Below are positions 47,557-59,610 of a stretch of 64,000 nt of DNA, in pieces (position 1 is the stretch's first letter; every line of letters begins with the position of its first letter). Location of the stretch: positions 62,001 to 126,000 of the forward strand of contig NZ_JAGQDE010000008.1 in NCBI RefSeq assembly GCF_018069755.1, read 5' to 3'. The DNA comes from Ideonella aquatica (lineage in GTDB: Bacteria; Pseudomonadota; Gammaproteobacteria; Burkholderiales; Burkholderiaceae_C). Below the pieces are notes generated by a model. That model was not told where the DNA came from. It searched no databases and saw only the letters and a program-made list of their open reading frames with translations. A program made the translations under genes and the position numbers.

Positions 47557-49806
47557 TCAACGTCGGCGCACCTGCCGCACGCCGGGGACCCGCGCCACCG
47601 CCTGCATCACCTGGCGCAGGCGAGAGGCGTCGGCCACTTCTACCGTGAAGGTCATGCGGGCACTGCGCCCGTGCAGGTCCTGGACCGATTGGGTGTGCAC
47701 GCCGGTGACGTTCATGCGCTCCTTGGCGAAGACCTCGGTGATGTCGCGCAGCAGACCCTGGCGGTCGGCCGCCTCGATCAGCACATCGACCGGGTATAGC
47801 GCCTCGCCCGGGCGCGTTGGCTGGCCCCACTCCACCGCGATCACACGGTCGCTGAAGCGCTCGGCCATGTGGCGGAAGTTGGCGCAGTCGCGCCGGTGCA
47901 CGGCCACGCCCTTGCCGCGGGTGACAAAGCCGCCGATGGCGTCGGGCGGCGCCGGTCGGCAACAGCGGGCGAGGCTGGTCAGCAGGCTCTCGACGCCCAC
48001 CACCAGCACGCCGCCGCGCGAGTTGCCGGCGTCGGCGCGCGGGCGCTTGAGTGCCGGCACCTCGTCGTCGGGTACCGGCTCGGCCGGCCGCAGCAACTGC
48101 TCGATGTGGCGCAGCGAGTACTCGTCCTTGCCCACCACCTCGAACAGCGCCTCGGCGTCCTTGAAACCCAGGCGCTCGGCCAGTTCATCCAGCTTCAGCG
48201 CGGTGCGGCCCTCGCGCTGCAGCAGCTTTTCGACCAGTTCGCGACCGCGCGCCACCGTGACCACCTGGGCCTGGGCGTTGAACCAGGCGCGCACCTTGGC
48301 GCGCGCCCGCGGGCTGCGCAGGAAACCCAGCTCCGGATTCAGCCAGTCCAGCGACGGCCCGCCCTCCTTGGCCACGGTGATCTCCACCGTCTGCCCGTTG
48401 GACAGCGGGGTCGACAGCGGCACCAGTTGCCCGTCCACCTTGGCGCCGCGGCAGCGATGCCCCACGTCGGTGTGCAAGGCGTAGGCAAAGTCCACCGGCG
48501 TGCCGCCGGCCGTCAGCTCGACCACCGCCGCCTGCGGCGTGAAGACATAAATGCGGTCCTCGAAGTCGGGCCCGCGGCTGTCGCCCTGGTGGGCAAAGTC
48601 GCGTTCCCAGGCCAGCAGCTGTCGCAGCACGGCTTTGCGGGCCTCGGCCACTTTCTCCTCGAATTCGCCCGCGGCGCGCACGCCGGCATAGCCCTTGGTG
48701 CCAGCCTCCTTGTAGGCCCAGTGCGCGGCCACGCCGTGTTCGGCATGTTCGTGCATGGCCTGGGTGCGGATTTGCACCTCGATCGGCCGCTCGTCGTCGG
48801 ACAGCACCACGGTGTGCAGCGAGCGGTAGCCATTGGGCTTGGGGCGGGCAATGTAGTCGTCGAACTCGCCCGGCACCGGGCGGAAGCGCTCGTGTACGCG
48901 AGAGAGTGCCGCGTAGCATGCAGGTACATCGGCCACGATGACGCGCAGCGCCGCCTTGTCCATCACCCGCTCGAAGCCCAGCTGCTTGCCCTGCATCTTT
49001 TTCCAGATGCTGTAGAGGTGCTTGGGGCGGCCGTGCACCACCGCGGCCACGCCATGCGCCCGCAGGTCGGTGGCCACCAGGCGGCGCAGCGTGTCGACGC
49101 CCTCCTCCCGCTCGATGCGCGTCTCGGCCAGCAGGCGGGCGATGCGGCGGTACTCGTCAGGCTGCAGGAAGCGGAAGGCCAGGTCTTCCAGCTCCCACTT
49201 GATCTGCCAGATGCCCAAGCGGTTGGCCAGCGGCGCGAAGACCTGGGCCGACTCGGCCGCCAGTGCGTGCGGGCAGTCGGTCTTGCTGGCCGCATACCAG
49301 CGCAGCGTCTGCAGGCGCGAGGCCAGGCGCAGCAGCACCACCCGCAGGTCGCGAGAGAACGCCAGCAGCATCTTGCGCACGCGCTCGGTCTGCTGGGCCT
49401 GCTGGTCGTCCTCGATTTGTGCCTCGCGGGCGGCACGCTGGATCTGCACCAGCTTGCGCGTCAGCGTGACCAGGCTGGCGAAGGACGGTCCGAAGGCCTT
49501 TTCGATCACTTCCTCGGGCCGCTGCAGGTAGTCGCCGGCATAGACCAGGTAGGCCGCCGCCTGCAGGCTGGGCGCGCCGCCGATGTCGCGCAGGATGCCG
49601 GCCACGCCCTGGGCGTGGGCGTAGGCGTCCTCGCCGGTGTCCAGCTCCCGCCCGGTCAGCAGCGGCTCGGCAAAGGCGCGCGCGCGCTCCAGCGCCGCCA
49701 GGCTGTCTTCCAGCGCCTGGGCAGCGGCGTGACGCACCGCGGGCGATTCACCCGCCAGCGTGACGATCGGCGCCGCGCCTTCGTGCAGCGTGCTTCCGCT
49801 CTTCAT
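47557..49806 (-). CDS. relA: (p)ppGpp synthetase RelA
   Basis: This ribosome-associated (p)ppGpp synthetase has 749 residues. The N-terminal HD-like hydrolase region lacks the catalytic HD..ED motif (the position reads AAYLVYAGDYLQRP), so it is a monofunctional RelA rather than SpoT. The synthetase domain has RPKPNGYRSLHTVV and EVQIRTQAMHEHAEHG. A TGS domain, the zinc-finger region SLARCCRPAPPDAIGGFVTR with a later RDC, and a C-terminal ACT domain follow. Its start overlaps the upstream hydrolase stop by 4 bases (ATGA). It is upstream of tRNA-Val. Confidence 0.95.
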   Translation of the reverse strand: MKSGSTLHEGAAPIVTLAGESPAVRHAAAQALEDSLAALERARAFAEPLLTGRELDTGEDAYAHAQGVAGILRDIGGAPSLQAAAYLVYAGDYLQRPEEVIEKAFGPSFASLVTLTRKLVQIQRAAREAQIEDDQQAQQTERVRKMLLAFSRDLRVVLLRLASRLQTLRWYAASKTDCPHALAAESAQVFAPLANRLGIWQIKWELEDLAFRFLQPDEYRRIARLLAETRIEREEGVDTLRRLVATDLRAHGVAAVVHGRPKHLYSIWKKMQGKQLGFERVMDKAALRVIVADVPACYAALSRVHERFRPVPGEFDDYIARPKPNGYRSLHTVVLSDDERPIEVQIRTQAMHEHAEHGVAAHWAYKEAGTKGYAGVRAAGEFEEKVAEARKAVLRQLLAWERDFAHQGDSRGPDFEDRIYVFTPQAAVVELTAGGTPVDFAYALHTDVGHRCRGAKVDGQLVPLSTPLSNGQTVEITVAKEGGPSLDWLNPELGFLRSPRARAKVRAWFNAQAQVVTVARGRELVEKLLQREGRTALKLDELAERLGFKDAEALFEVVGKDEYSLRHIEQLLRPAEPVPDDEVPALKRPRADAGNSRGGVLVVGVESLLTSLARCCRPAPPDAIGGFVTRGKGVAVHRRDCANFRHMAERFSDRVIAVEWGQPTRPGEALYPVDVLIEAADRQGLLRDITEVFAKERMNVTGVHTQSVQDLHGRSARMTFTVEVADASRLRQVMQAVARVPGVRQVRRR

Positions 49807-50675
49807 GGGCCCAGCAGGAACTCCCGCACCGCGGCCACCTGGTCGGGCTGCACCAGCATCGGCGCGTGGCCCACGCCGTCAAACACGCGCAGGCGGGCCT
49901 GCGGGCCGCGGCGGGTCATCTCGTCCGCGGTGGCGGCCGACAGCAGGTCGGACTGCGCGCCGCGCAGCAGCAGCGTCGGGCAGCGGATCGCGTCGTAGCT
50001 GGCCCACAGCGCCGCCTCGCCAGCGGCGGCCACCTCGGCCGTGACCTGGCGGAAGGGCACGGCGATCGCCGGGTCATAGTGGGGCTTGAAGCCGTCTGCG
50101 TCAGGCGCCAGTTGCGGCCGGGTCAGGTCCAGCCACTGCGCGCGGGTGTGCGGACCAAAGCCCTGCGAAATCGCCCACAGCGCGTCGGCCGCCTCGTCCA
50201 GACTGGCCCAGTGCGCCGGCTGGCCCAGGTACTGGCCAATGCGCTGCAGCGAGACGAATTCGATTTTCGGCCCCACGTCGTTGAGCACCAGGCGCTGGAC
50301 CGGCGAGTCGGGCAGCGCCGCCAGGCCCATGCCGATCAGGCCACCCATCGACGTGCCCACCCAATGCAAGGTGCGGGCGTTCAGGCGCGCCAGCAGCGTC
50401 ACCATGTCGGCCACATAGGCCGGGATGGCGTAGCCGGCCGGGTTCTTGAGCCAGGCCGAGCGGCCGCGGCCCACCACGTCGGGGCAGACCACGCGGTAGT
50501 CGGCGGCCATCGCGCGGGCCAGGGTGTCGAAGTCGCGACCCTGGCGCGACAGCCCATGCACGCACACCAGCACCCGGTCGTTGGCCGGGTCGCCCCATTC
50601 CCAGTAGGCCATCCGGTGCAGGCCGCAAGCGCCCAGGCAGCTGACGTCTCTGAGGCGGGGTTCGCTGGCGCTCAT
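49803..50675 (-). CDS. alpha/beta hydrolase
   Basis: The 290-residue hydrolase starts at ATG 50675 (MSASEPRLRDVSCLGACGLH). The nucleophile Ser109 lies in VGTSMGGLIG, an HGLSRQGRDF oxyanion motif lies near residue 40, and His270 lies in GVGHAPML. The CPDVVGRGRSAWLKN segment is typical of a large betaproteobacterial group. The acid of the triad is probably the Asp in GAQSDLLSA. It could be an esterase or a thioesterase-like enzyme; the substrate is unknown. It is translationally coupled to relA and divergent from hydroxybutyrate dehydrogenase. Confidence 0.85.
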   Translation of the reverse strand: MSASEPRLRDVSCLGACGLHRMAYWEWGDPANDRVLVCVHGLSRQGRDFDTLARAMAADYRVVCPDVVGRGRSAWLKNPAGYAIPAYVADMVTLLARLNARTLHWVGTSMGGLIGMGLAALPDSPVQRLVLNDVGPKIEFVSLQRIGQYLGQPAHWASLDEAADALWAISQGFGPHTRAQWLDLTRPQLAPDADGFKPHYDPAIAVPFRQVTAEVAAAGEAALWASYDAIRCPTLLLRGAQSDLLSAATADEMTRRGPQARLRVFDGVGHAPMLVQPDQVAAVREFLLGP

Positions 50676-50707
50676 GTCGTGTAGTTTTCGTGAAAGCCTG
50701 GGGGCCG

Positions 50708-50713
50708 GATAAT
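50708..50713 (+). promoter_or_regulatory. candidate -10 element of the hydroxybutyrate dehydrogenase gene
   Basis: GATAAT (5 of 6 matches) lies 38 bases before ATG 50746, and AAGGAG at 50731-50736 is the ribosome binding site. The -35 region is weak (TTTTCG). Confidence 0.35.
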
Positions 50714-50745
50714 CCACTGTAGCAACCGCCAAGGAGATTTTTCGC

Positions 50746-51525
50746 ATGCTCAACGGAAAAACCGCGCTGGTCACCGGATCGACCAGCGGCATCGGCCTCG
50801 GGATCGCCAAGGCCCTGGCCGCCCAGGGCGCCCATGTGATGCTCAACGGCTTCGGCGACACCGCCGCCGCCCAGGCCGAGGTCGCCGCCGTCGCCACCGG
50901 CGGCGCCCGCGTCGGCTACCACGGCGCCGACATGAGCAAGCCCGCCGAGATCGAGGCCATGGTCCAGGCCTGCACGGCCGAATTCGGCGCCGTCGACATC
51001 CTGGTCAACAACGCCGGCATCCAGTTCGTGGCGCCGGTGGATGAGTTCCCGGTCGAACGCTGGGACGCGATCATCGCGATCAACCTCAGCTCGGTCTTCC
51101 ATGCCACCCGCGTGGCGCTGCCGGGCATGAAGGCGCGCGGCTGGGGCCGCATCATCAACGTGGCCTCGGTGCACGGTCTGGTGGCCTCGGCCAACAAGTC
51201 GGCCTACGTGGCCGCCAAGCACGGCGTGATCGGCCTGACCAAGGCGGTGGCACTGGAAACCGCCACCACGCCCGTCACCTGCAACGCGATCTGCCCGGGC
51301 TGGGTGCTGACGCCGCTGGTGCAAAAGCAGGTGGACGCCCGCGCCGCCGCCGACGGCGTGGACAACGCCGAGGCCACCAAGCGCCTGCTGTCCGAGAAAG
51401 AGCCGTCGCAGCAGTTCACCACCCCGGAGGAGCTGGCCGCGATGGCGGTGTTCATGTGCTCGCCGGCCGCCGGCAACCTGCGCGGCACCGCCGTCAACAT
51501 GGACGGCGGCTGGGTCGCCCAGTAA
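50746..51525 (+). CDS. bdhA: D-3-hydroxybutyrate dehydrogenase
   Basis: This enzyme interconverts D-3-hydroxybutyrate and acetoacetate with NAD, in PHB breakdown. It is a short-chain dehydrogenase of 259 residues with VTGSTSGIGLGIA, NNAGIQ, catalytic Ser141, Tyr154 and Lys158 in SAYVAAKHG, and the substrate-specificity segment ICPGWVLTPLVQKQVDARA, a strong mark of this subgroup. It is transcribed alone, divergent from the hydrolase-relA pair and convergent with the SIMPL gene 20 bases downstream. Confidence 0.93.
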   Translation: MLNGKTALVTGSTSGIGLGIAKALAAQGAHVMLNGFGDTAAAQAEVAAVATGGARVGYHGADMSKPAEIEAMVQACTAEFGAVDILVNNAGIQFVAPVDEFPVERWDAIIAINLSSVFHATRVALPGMKARGWGRIINVASVHGLVASANKSAYVAAKHGVIGLTKAVALETATTPVTCNAICPGWVLTPLVQKQVDARAAADGVDNAEATKRLLSEKEPSQQFTTPEELAAMAVFMCSPAAGNLRGTAVNMDGGWVAQ

Positions 51526-51544
51526 GGCTGACCGGGCGCTGGAA

Positions 51545-52285
51545 TCAGCGCATCTGCACGCTGCCGTTGACGCTGGCCGTCACCGTGCCCTTGCCCGCCT
51601 CGGTGGGCAGTGGCGCGTCCTCGGCCATCCGGGCGGCGGCCATGGTCACACGCGGCACTGGCACGCCGCCGCCGTCCTGGTCCAGCCCCACGTTGACCTC
51701 CCGCACCGAGAAGCCGGCGTAGCCGAAGGCCTTGGCCTGCTCCGCCGCGCGGGCGCGAAAGCGGGCAATCGCCTGGGCGGTCACCTGCGACTCGACCTGC
51801 TCACGCGCCTCGCGCGACAGGCTGAAGCCCACGCCGGCAATGCTCATGCTGCTGATGCGGCCGCCAAGCTGGCTGATCGCCGCCATGTCGCGACCTTCGA
51901 CCAGCAGCCGGGTGCTGCCCTGCCAGCCATTGATCTGGCCCTTGCTGCCATAGCGCGGGTAGATCGAGAAGCCGCCCGTCTGCACCTCGACCTGACCCGG
52001 CCGAGCCACGCGGCGGGCCTCGGCCAGTGCGGCCTCCAGCGCGGTCTTGAGTTGTGATTGCACGACGCCGGCATCGCTGCCCTCGCGGCTGGCCTGGAAG
52101 CTCAGAGACATCCAGTCGTGGGGCACGTCGACACTGGCGCTGGCGCTGAGCGTCAACACGCCCTGCGGTACCGGGCCAGGTGCCGCCGCAGTGGTCTGCG
52201 CCAGGGCGGGCACGGCGGCCAGCGAGGCCAGGGGAATCAGCAGCGTGTGGCGGCCGAGGCGCTTGAGGGAGTTGTTGTGCGTCAT
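51545..52285 (-). CDS. secreted SIMPL (DUF541) domain protein
   Basis: This 246-residue periplasmic protein starts at ATG 52285 (MTHNNSLKRLGRHTLLIPLA), with a signal peptide ending near PALAQ. The SIMPL domain begins LTLSASASVDVPHDWMSLSF and includes VQTGGFSIYPRYG and a C-terminal VTASVNGSVQMR. Members have been linked to oxidative stress or biofilm, but no activity is settled. It is divergent from ompR and shares a 137-base regulatory gap. Confidence 0.88.
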   Translation of the reverse strand: MTHNNSLKRLGRHTLLIPLASLAAVPALAQTTAAAPGPVPQGVLTLSASASVDVPHDWMSLSFQASREGSDAGVVQSQLKTALEAALAEARRVARPGQVEVQTGGFSIYPRYGSKGQINGWQGSTRLLVEGRDMAAISQLGGRISSMSIAGVGFSLSREAREQVESQVTAQAIARFRARAAEQAKAFGYAGFSVREVNVGLDQDGGGVPVPRVTMAAARMAEDAPLPTEAGKGTVTASVNGSVQMR

Positions 52286-52422
52286 GGCCCCACAACGCAC
52301 GGCAGGCCGCCGGCGATGACCCGGCCTGACCGGGGGCAACAGTTGTAACAACGGGTCAAGTAACCTAATTCAACCCAGCTTTGCCAAGCACAATCGCCTC
52401 TGTTACAAATTGGGGACTCGCC

Positions 52423-53160
52423 ATGAATGCCACCGCCACGCCCAAGCAGGACCGGGTTGTCGTTGTCGACGACGACGCCCGCATCCGCGACCTGCTGCGC
52501 CGCTACCTCACCCAGGAAGGCTTCGAGGTGCTGCTGGCCGAGGATGCCAAGGCGCTGAATCGGCTGCTCACCCGCGAGACGATCGACATGATCATCCTCG
52601 ACCTGATGCTGCCGGGCGAGGACGGCCTGTCGATCTGCCGCCGCCTGCGCGCCGCCAACGACCCCACGCCGATCATCATGCTGACCGCCAAGGTGGAGGA
52701 TGTGGACCGCATCGTCGGCCTGGAGGTGGGCGCCGACGACTACCTGCCCAAACCGTTCAATCCGCGCGAACTGCTGGCTCGCATCCATGCCGTGCTGCGC
52801 CGCCGCCCCCGTCTGGAGGCCCCCGGCGCACCCTCCAGCGAGGCCGAGATCGTCAAGTTCGGCCCCTTCGAATTCGACCTGTCGCTGCGCCGCCTGACCA
52901 AGGATGGCGAGCCGATCACGCTGACCACCGGCGAGTTCTCAATGCTCAAGGCCCTGGTGCGCCACCCGCGCCAGCCGCTGTCGCGCGACAAGCTGGCCCA
53001 GCTGGCGCGCGGCCGCGAGTTCGAACCCTTCGACCGCAGCCTGGACGTGCAGATCTCGCGCCTGCGCAAGATGCTTGAGCCCGATCCGTCCAACCCGCGC
53101 TACATCCAGACCGTCTGGGGCGTGGGCTACGTCTTCGTGCCTGCTGAAGGACCGGCTTGA
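52423..53160 (+). CDS. ompR: two-component response regulator OmpR
   Basis: This response regulator of the OmpR family has 245 residues. The receiver domain has DDDARIRDLLRRYL, Asp60 in IILDLMLPGEDG and LPKPFNPREL. The winged-helix domain includes LTTGEFSMLKALVRHPRQPL, LDVQISRLRKMLE and VWGVGYVFV. The TLTTGEF and RGREFEPFDRS segments are specifically OmpR-like. The upstream gap holds TTGTAAC (52343-52349) and TGTTACAAA (52401-52409), which resemble OmpR half-sites. envZ follows with a 4-base overlap. Confidence 0.93.
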   Translation: MNATATPKQDRVVVVDDDARIRDLLRRYLTQEGFEVLLAEDAKALNRLLTRETIDMIILDLMLPGEDGLSICRRLRAANDPTPIIMLTAKVEDVDRIVGLEVGADDYLPKPFNPRELLARIHAVLRRRPRLEAPGAPSSEAEIVKFGPFEFDLSLRRLTKDGEPITLTTGEFSMLKALVRHPRQPLSRDKLAQLARGREFEPFDRSLDVQISRLRKMLEPDPSNPRYIQTVWGVGYVFVPAEGPA

Positions 53161-54482
53161 AGCGTCCCGCGTTCACGCTGAACCTGTTCTGGCGCACCTT
53201 CTTCCTGCTGGGGGTGCTGCTGGCCGGTGGCGTGTTCGCCTGGGTCATCACGCTGCGCCAGCTCGAGTTTGAGCCGCGGGCGGTCCAGGCCGCGCAGCAG
53301 ATCGCCAGCCTGGTCAACCTGTCGCGCGCGGCGTTGCGCTACTCGGACGGCATCAACCGCATCGCCGTGGTCAAGACCATGAGCGAGCAAGAGGCCGTGC
53401 GGGTGCTGCCGCGCGAGCCCAAGGACCAGTGGGAGCCCTTCGAGACCGACCGCTTCACCCGCCTGGTGGCCGCCGACCTGCGTGCTCGGCTGGGCGAGGA
53501 CACCATCATCGCCCGCACGGTGAACAACCAGACCGCGCTGTGGGTGGGCTTTCAGATCGAACACGACCCCTACTGGATGCAGGCCGAGTACGCCCGTCTG
53601 GAGCCGCTGACGCCCAGCACCTGGTTCCTGTGGGTGATCACCGCCGTCATCGCCACCGTGCTGGGCTCGGTGGCCGTGGCCCGCCTGATCAACCGGCCGC
53701 TGAAGGACCTGTCGTTTGCCGCCAGCCGCATTCGCGAGGGCGAGTTCGACTCGCGCCTGGACGAGACCACCATGACCAGCGAGATCCGCGCGGTCAACAT
53801 CGGCTTCAACCGCATGGCGCGCGAGCTGGCCAAGGTGGAAGAGGAACGTGCCGTGATGCTGGCCGGCATCAGCCATGACCTGCGCACACCGCTGGCCCGT
53901 CTGCGCCTGGAGGCCGAGATCTCGGTGTCCTACGAGGAGGCCCGCCGCAACATGGCGATGGACATCGACCAGCTCGACAACATCATCGACAAGTTCATGG
54001 ACTACGCCCGCCCCGAGGACGCCAAGGTGCGGCCAGTGGACCTGGCGCAAATCATCGAGCGCGAGGCCATGGCCTTCCGCGACACCAGCCAGATCCGCAT
54101 CCTGCTGAAGCTGCCGCAAAGTCTGGTCGTGCAGGGCGACGACGTGGAACTGGGGCGGGTCTTTGCCAACCTCTTCGAAAATGCCCGCCGCTACGGCCGC
54201 ACCGTGGACACTGGCGTGGCCAAGGTCATCGTCAGCCATGTGCAGACCGGCGTGGATGTGATCGTCACCGTGCGCGACCACGGCCCCGGTGTGCCGCCCG
54301 AGAAGCTGATGCACCTGACCACGCCCTTCTTCCGCGGCGACGCCGCCCGCACCGCCGCCAGCGGCGCCGGGCTGGGTCTGGCCATCGTCAAGAAGACGCT
54401 GCAGCGCATGGGCGGCACACTGGACCTGGCCAATGCGCGCGACAGCGGGCTGATTGCCCACATCCGGCTGAAGAAGGCCTGA
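53157..54482 (+). CDS. envZ: sensor histidine kinase EnvZ
   Basis: The 441-residue sensor kinase starts TTG 53157, overlapping the ompR TGA. Two membrane helices (about residues 9-31 and 157-180) flank a periplasmic domain, followed by a HAMP domain and the phosphoacceptor His240 in GISHDLRTPLARLRLEAE, which is the EnvZ signature. The ATPase motifs NLFENARRYG, RDHGPGVP and AGLGLAIVKK complete it. It signals membrane or osmotic conditions to OmpR. Convergent with ispF. Confidence 0.93.
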   Translation: MKRPAFTLNLFWRTFFLLGVLLAGGVFAWVITLRQLEFEPRAVQAAQQIASLVNLSRAALRYSDGINRIAVVKTMSEQEAVRVLPREPKDQWEPFETDRFTRLVAADLRARLGEDTIIARTVNNQTALWVGFQIEHDPYWMQAEYARLEPLTPSTWFLWVITAVIATVLGSVAVARLINRPLKDLSFAASRIREGEFDSRLDETTMTSEIRAVNIGFNRMARELAKVEEERAVMLAGISHDLRTPLARLRLEAEISVSYEEARRNMAMDIDQLDNIIDKFMDYARPEDAKVRPVDLAQIIEREAMAFRDTSQIRILLKLPQSLVVQGDDVELGRVFANLFENARRYGRTVDTGVAKVIVSHVQTGVDVIVTVRDHGPGVPPEKLMHLTTPFFRGDAARTAASGAGLGLAIVKKTLQRMGGTLDLANARDSGLIAHIRLKKA

Positions 54483-54493
54483 TCAGGCCGGCA

Positions 54494-54988
54494 TCAAGCG
54501 CGCGCCAGCAGACACACCGCCCGCGTCTCGATCGCCCTGCCCTCGCCCACCGGGCCCATCTTTTCGGCCGTCTTGGCCTTCACATTGACCCGCTCTGGCG
54601 GGATATCCAGCGCTTCGGCAATGCGCGCCACCATCGCCGGGATGTGGGGGGCCATCTTCGGCGCCTGCGCGACGATGGTGCTGTCGACGTTCACCACCTG
54701 CCAGCCGGCGGCCTGCACGCGGCGCACGGCCTCGCTCAGCAGGCGGTGCGAATCCGCGCCGGCGAACTCGGCAGCAGTGTCCGGAAAGTGGCGGCCGATG
54801 TCGCCCAGGCCGGCGGCGCCCAGCACGGCGTCAGTGATCGCGTGCAGCAGCGCGTCGGCGTCCGAATGGCCCAGCAGGCCCAGCGCATGCGGGATCGTCA
54901 CGCCGCCCAGCACCAGGGGCCGGCCGGCCACCAAGGCGTGGGTGTCCCAACCCTCGCCCACGCGAAACTCGGGAATGCCGGGGGTCAT
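54494..54988 (-). CDS. ispF: 2-C-methyl-D-erythritol 2,4-cyclodiphosphate synthase
   Basis: IspF makes MEcPP in the MEP isoprenoid pathway. The 164-residue protein contains the metal-site GWDTHAL (Asp15, His17), [15 protein letters not shown] and the C-terminal [17 protein letters not shown]. Here the first motif reads RVGEGWDTH instead of the usual RIGxGxDVH. It follows ispD with a 4-base overlap (ATGA). Confidence 0.95.
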   Translation of the reverse strand: MTPGIPEFRVGEGWDTHALVAGRPLVLGGVTIPHALGLLGHSDADALLHAITDAVLGAAGLGDIGRHFPDTAAEFAGADSHRLLSEAVRRVQAAGWQVVNVDSTIVAQAPKMAPHIPAMVARIAEALDIPPERVNVKAKTAEKMGPVGEGRAIETRAVCLLARA

Positions 54989-56058
54989 TCAGCCACCTCC
55001 ATGCGCTCGGACAGCGTCCAGCGCACGCCGCTGGGGTCCAACAGGTCCAGATCGCGACGGCCCCAGGCGCGCTGCTGGGGCGCTTGCACCGCCACGCCGT
55101 AGCGCGCCGCCAGGCCAGCCTGCTGGATGCGCGCCCACAGCGCGTCCAGGTCGTCCACCGTCAGGTGCAGGTGCTGGGCGTGCGCTGCCTGCGGGGCCTC
55201 GTGGCGCTGCAGCAGGAAACCGGCGCGGCCCATCCTGAAGCCCGCCAGATCGCCCATGGCGAACTCGCGGGTGAAGCCCAGGTCCTGGTAGAACTGCTGG
55301 GCCGTGGCGAAATCACGCGCCGGCACGGTGGCGCGGATCTCGGGGCCGCCGCGGCTGGCCAGCAGGCGCTCGGCCAGCGCAAAGTCGGGCGGGAAGGTGA
55401 TTTTCAGGTTCTCCCAGTCGCCGCGCACCAGCCGCGGCCGGTGGCCCAGCGCCTCGACCGCGCTGGCCTCGTCGGTCACCTGCTCGCCGGCAAAGGCCAG
55501 GGCCGGGGCCAGCAGGCCCAGGCGGAACATCTGCGGCGTCTGCGCGGCCCATTTGCCGGCGCGGTCCACGGTGGCGGCCACGCGGCCGTCCTGCTCGCTC
55601 TTGAGGGTGTCGGCCAGCGGCAGCGCCAGCAGGCCGCCGATCTCGTCGTCCTGGCAGGCGTCGATCAGGCGGTCCACCCACTCGGGCTGCAGCAGGCAGC
55701 GCGCGGCGTCGTGCACCAGCACCCAGTCCTGCGGCTGGGCGCCGCGTGCACGCAACTCGTTCAGACCGTTGGCCACGGTCTCGGCGCGGCTGGCGCCGCC
55801 GGCCTTGGCCAGCCACAGGCGCTCGCCGGCCAGGCCGGGCAGGTCGTCCTCGAACTGCTCGTCGTCGGGGGCCAGCACCACCAGCGTGGCGGACAGGCGT
55901 GGCACGCGGGCCAGCGCACTCAGCGTGTGGGCCACCAGCGGTCGACCGGCCAGCGGCTGGTACTGCTTGGGGCCCAGCGTGCCGGCTCGGGTGCCGGTGC
56001 CGGCGCAGGGCACCAGGGCGAAGAAGCGGGGCTCAGCCCCGACGGTGAAGGACGTCAT
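54985..56058 (-). CDS. ispD: IspD (MEP cytidylyltransferase) fused to a C-terminal VOC domain
   Basis: The protein has 357 residues from ATG 56058 ([20 protein letters not shown]). Residues about 1-236 form a complete 2-C-methyl-D-erythritol 4-phosphate cytidylyltransferase with [32 protein letters not shown] and the conserved end [16 protein letters not shown]. Standard IspD stops there. Here a further 120 residues continue without a stop: [36 protein letters not shown] and [12 protein letters not shown] match a glyoxalase/bleomycin-resistance (VOC) domain. The function of the tail is unknown. It is upstream of ispF with a 4-base overlap and divergent from mfd. Confidence 0.92.
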   Translation of the reverse strand: MTSFTVGAEPRFFALVPCAGTGTRAGTLGPKQYQPLAGRPLVAHTLSALARVPRLSATLVVLAPDDEQFEDDLPGLAGERLWLAKAGGASRAETVANGLNELRARGAQPQDWVLVHDAARCLLQPEWVDRLIDACQDDEIGGLLALPLADTLKSEQDGRVAATVDRAGKWAAQTPQMFRLGLLAPALAFAGEQVTDEASAVEALGHRPRLVRGDWENLKITFPPDFALAERLLASRGGPEIRATVPARDFATAQQFYQDLGFTREFAMGDLAGFRMGRAGFLLQRHEAPQAAHAQHLHLTVDDLDALWARIQQAGLAARYGVAVQAPQQRAWGRRDLDLLDPSGVRWTLSERMEVAE

Positions 56059-56083
56059 TGCCGGGATTCTAGAATTGTCGCCC

Positions 56084-56116
56084 GCACGCCCCCCTGCCGC
56101 CCGCACGGGGGCGTGC
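56084..56116. other. inverted repeat in the ispD-mfd divergent region
   Basis: GCACGCCCCC (56084-56093) and GGGGGCGTGC (56107-56116) form a perfect 10-bp stem with a 13-base loop, 22 bases before the mfd start. It could fold in the mfd leader or be a DNA-binding site. Confidence 0.5.
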
Positions 56117-56138
56117 CGTCATTGCTGCCCCATCCGCC

Positions 56139-59582
<3,444 letters not shown>

Positions 59583-59610
59583 CACCGGCCTGCGCGCAGG
59601 TCGACGCGGG

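Noticed and set aside
47557..49806. Bifunctional SpoT-like enzyme
   Set aside because: The hydrolase His-Asp pair is missing, so it reads as monofunctional RelA.
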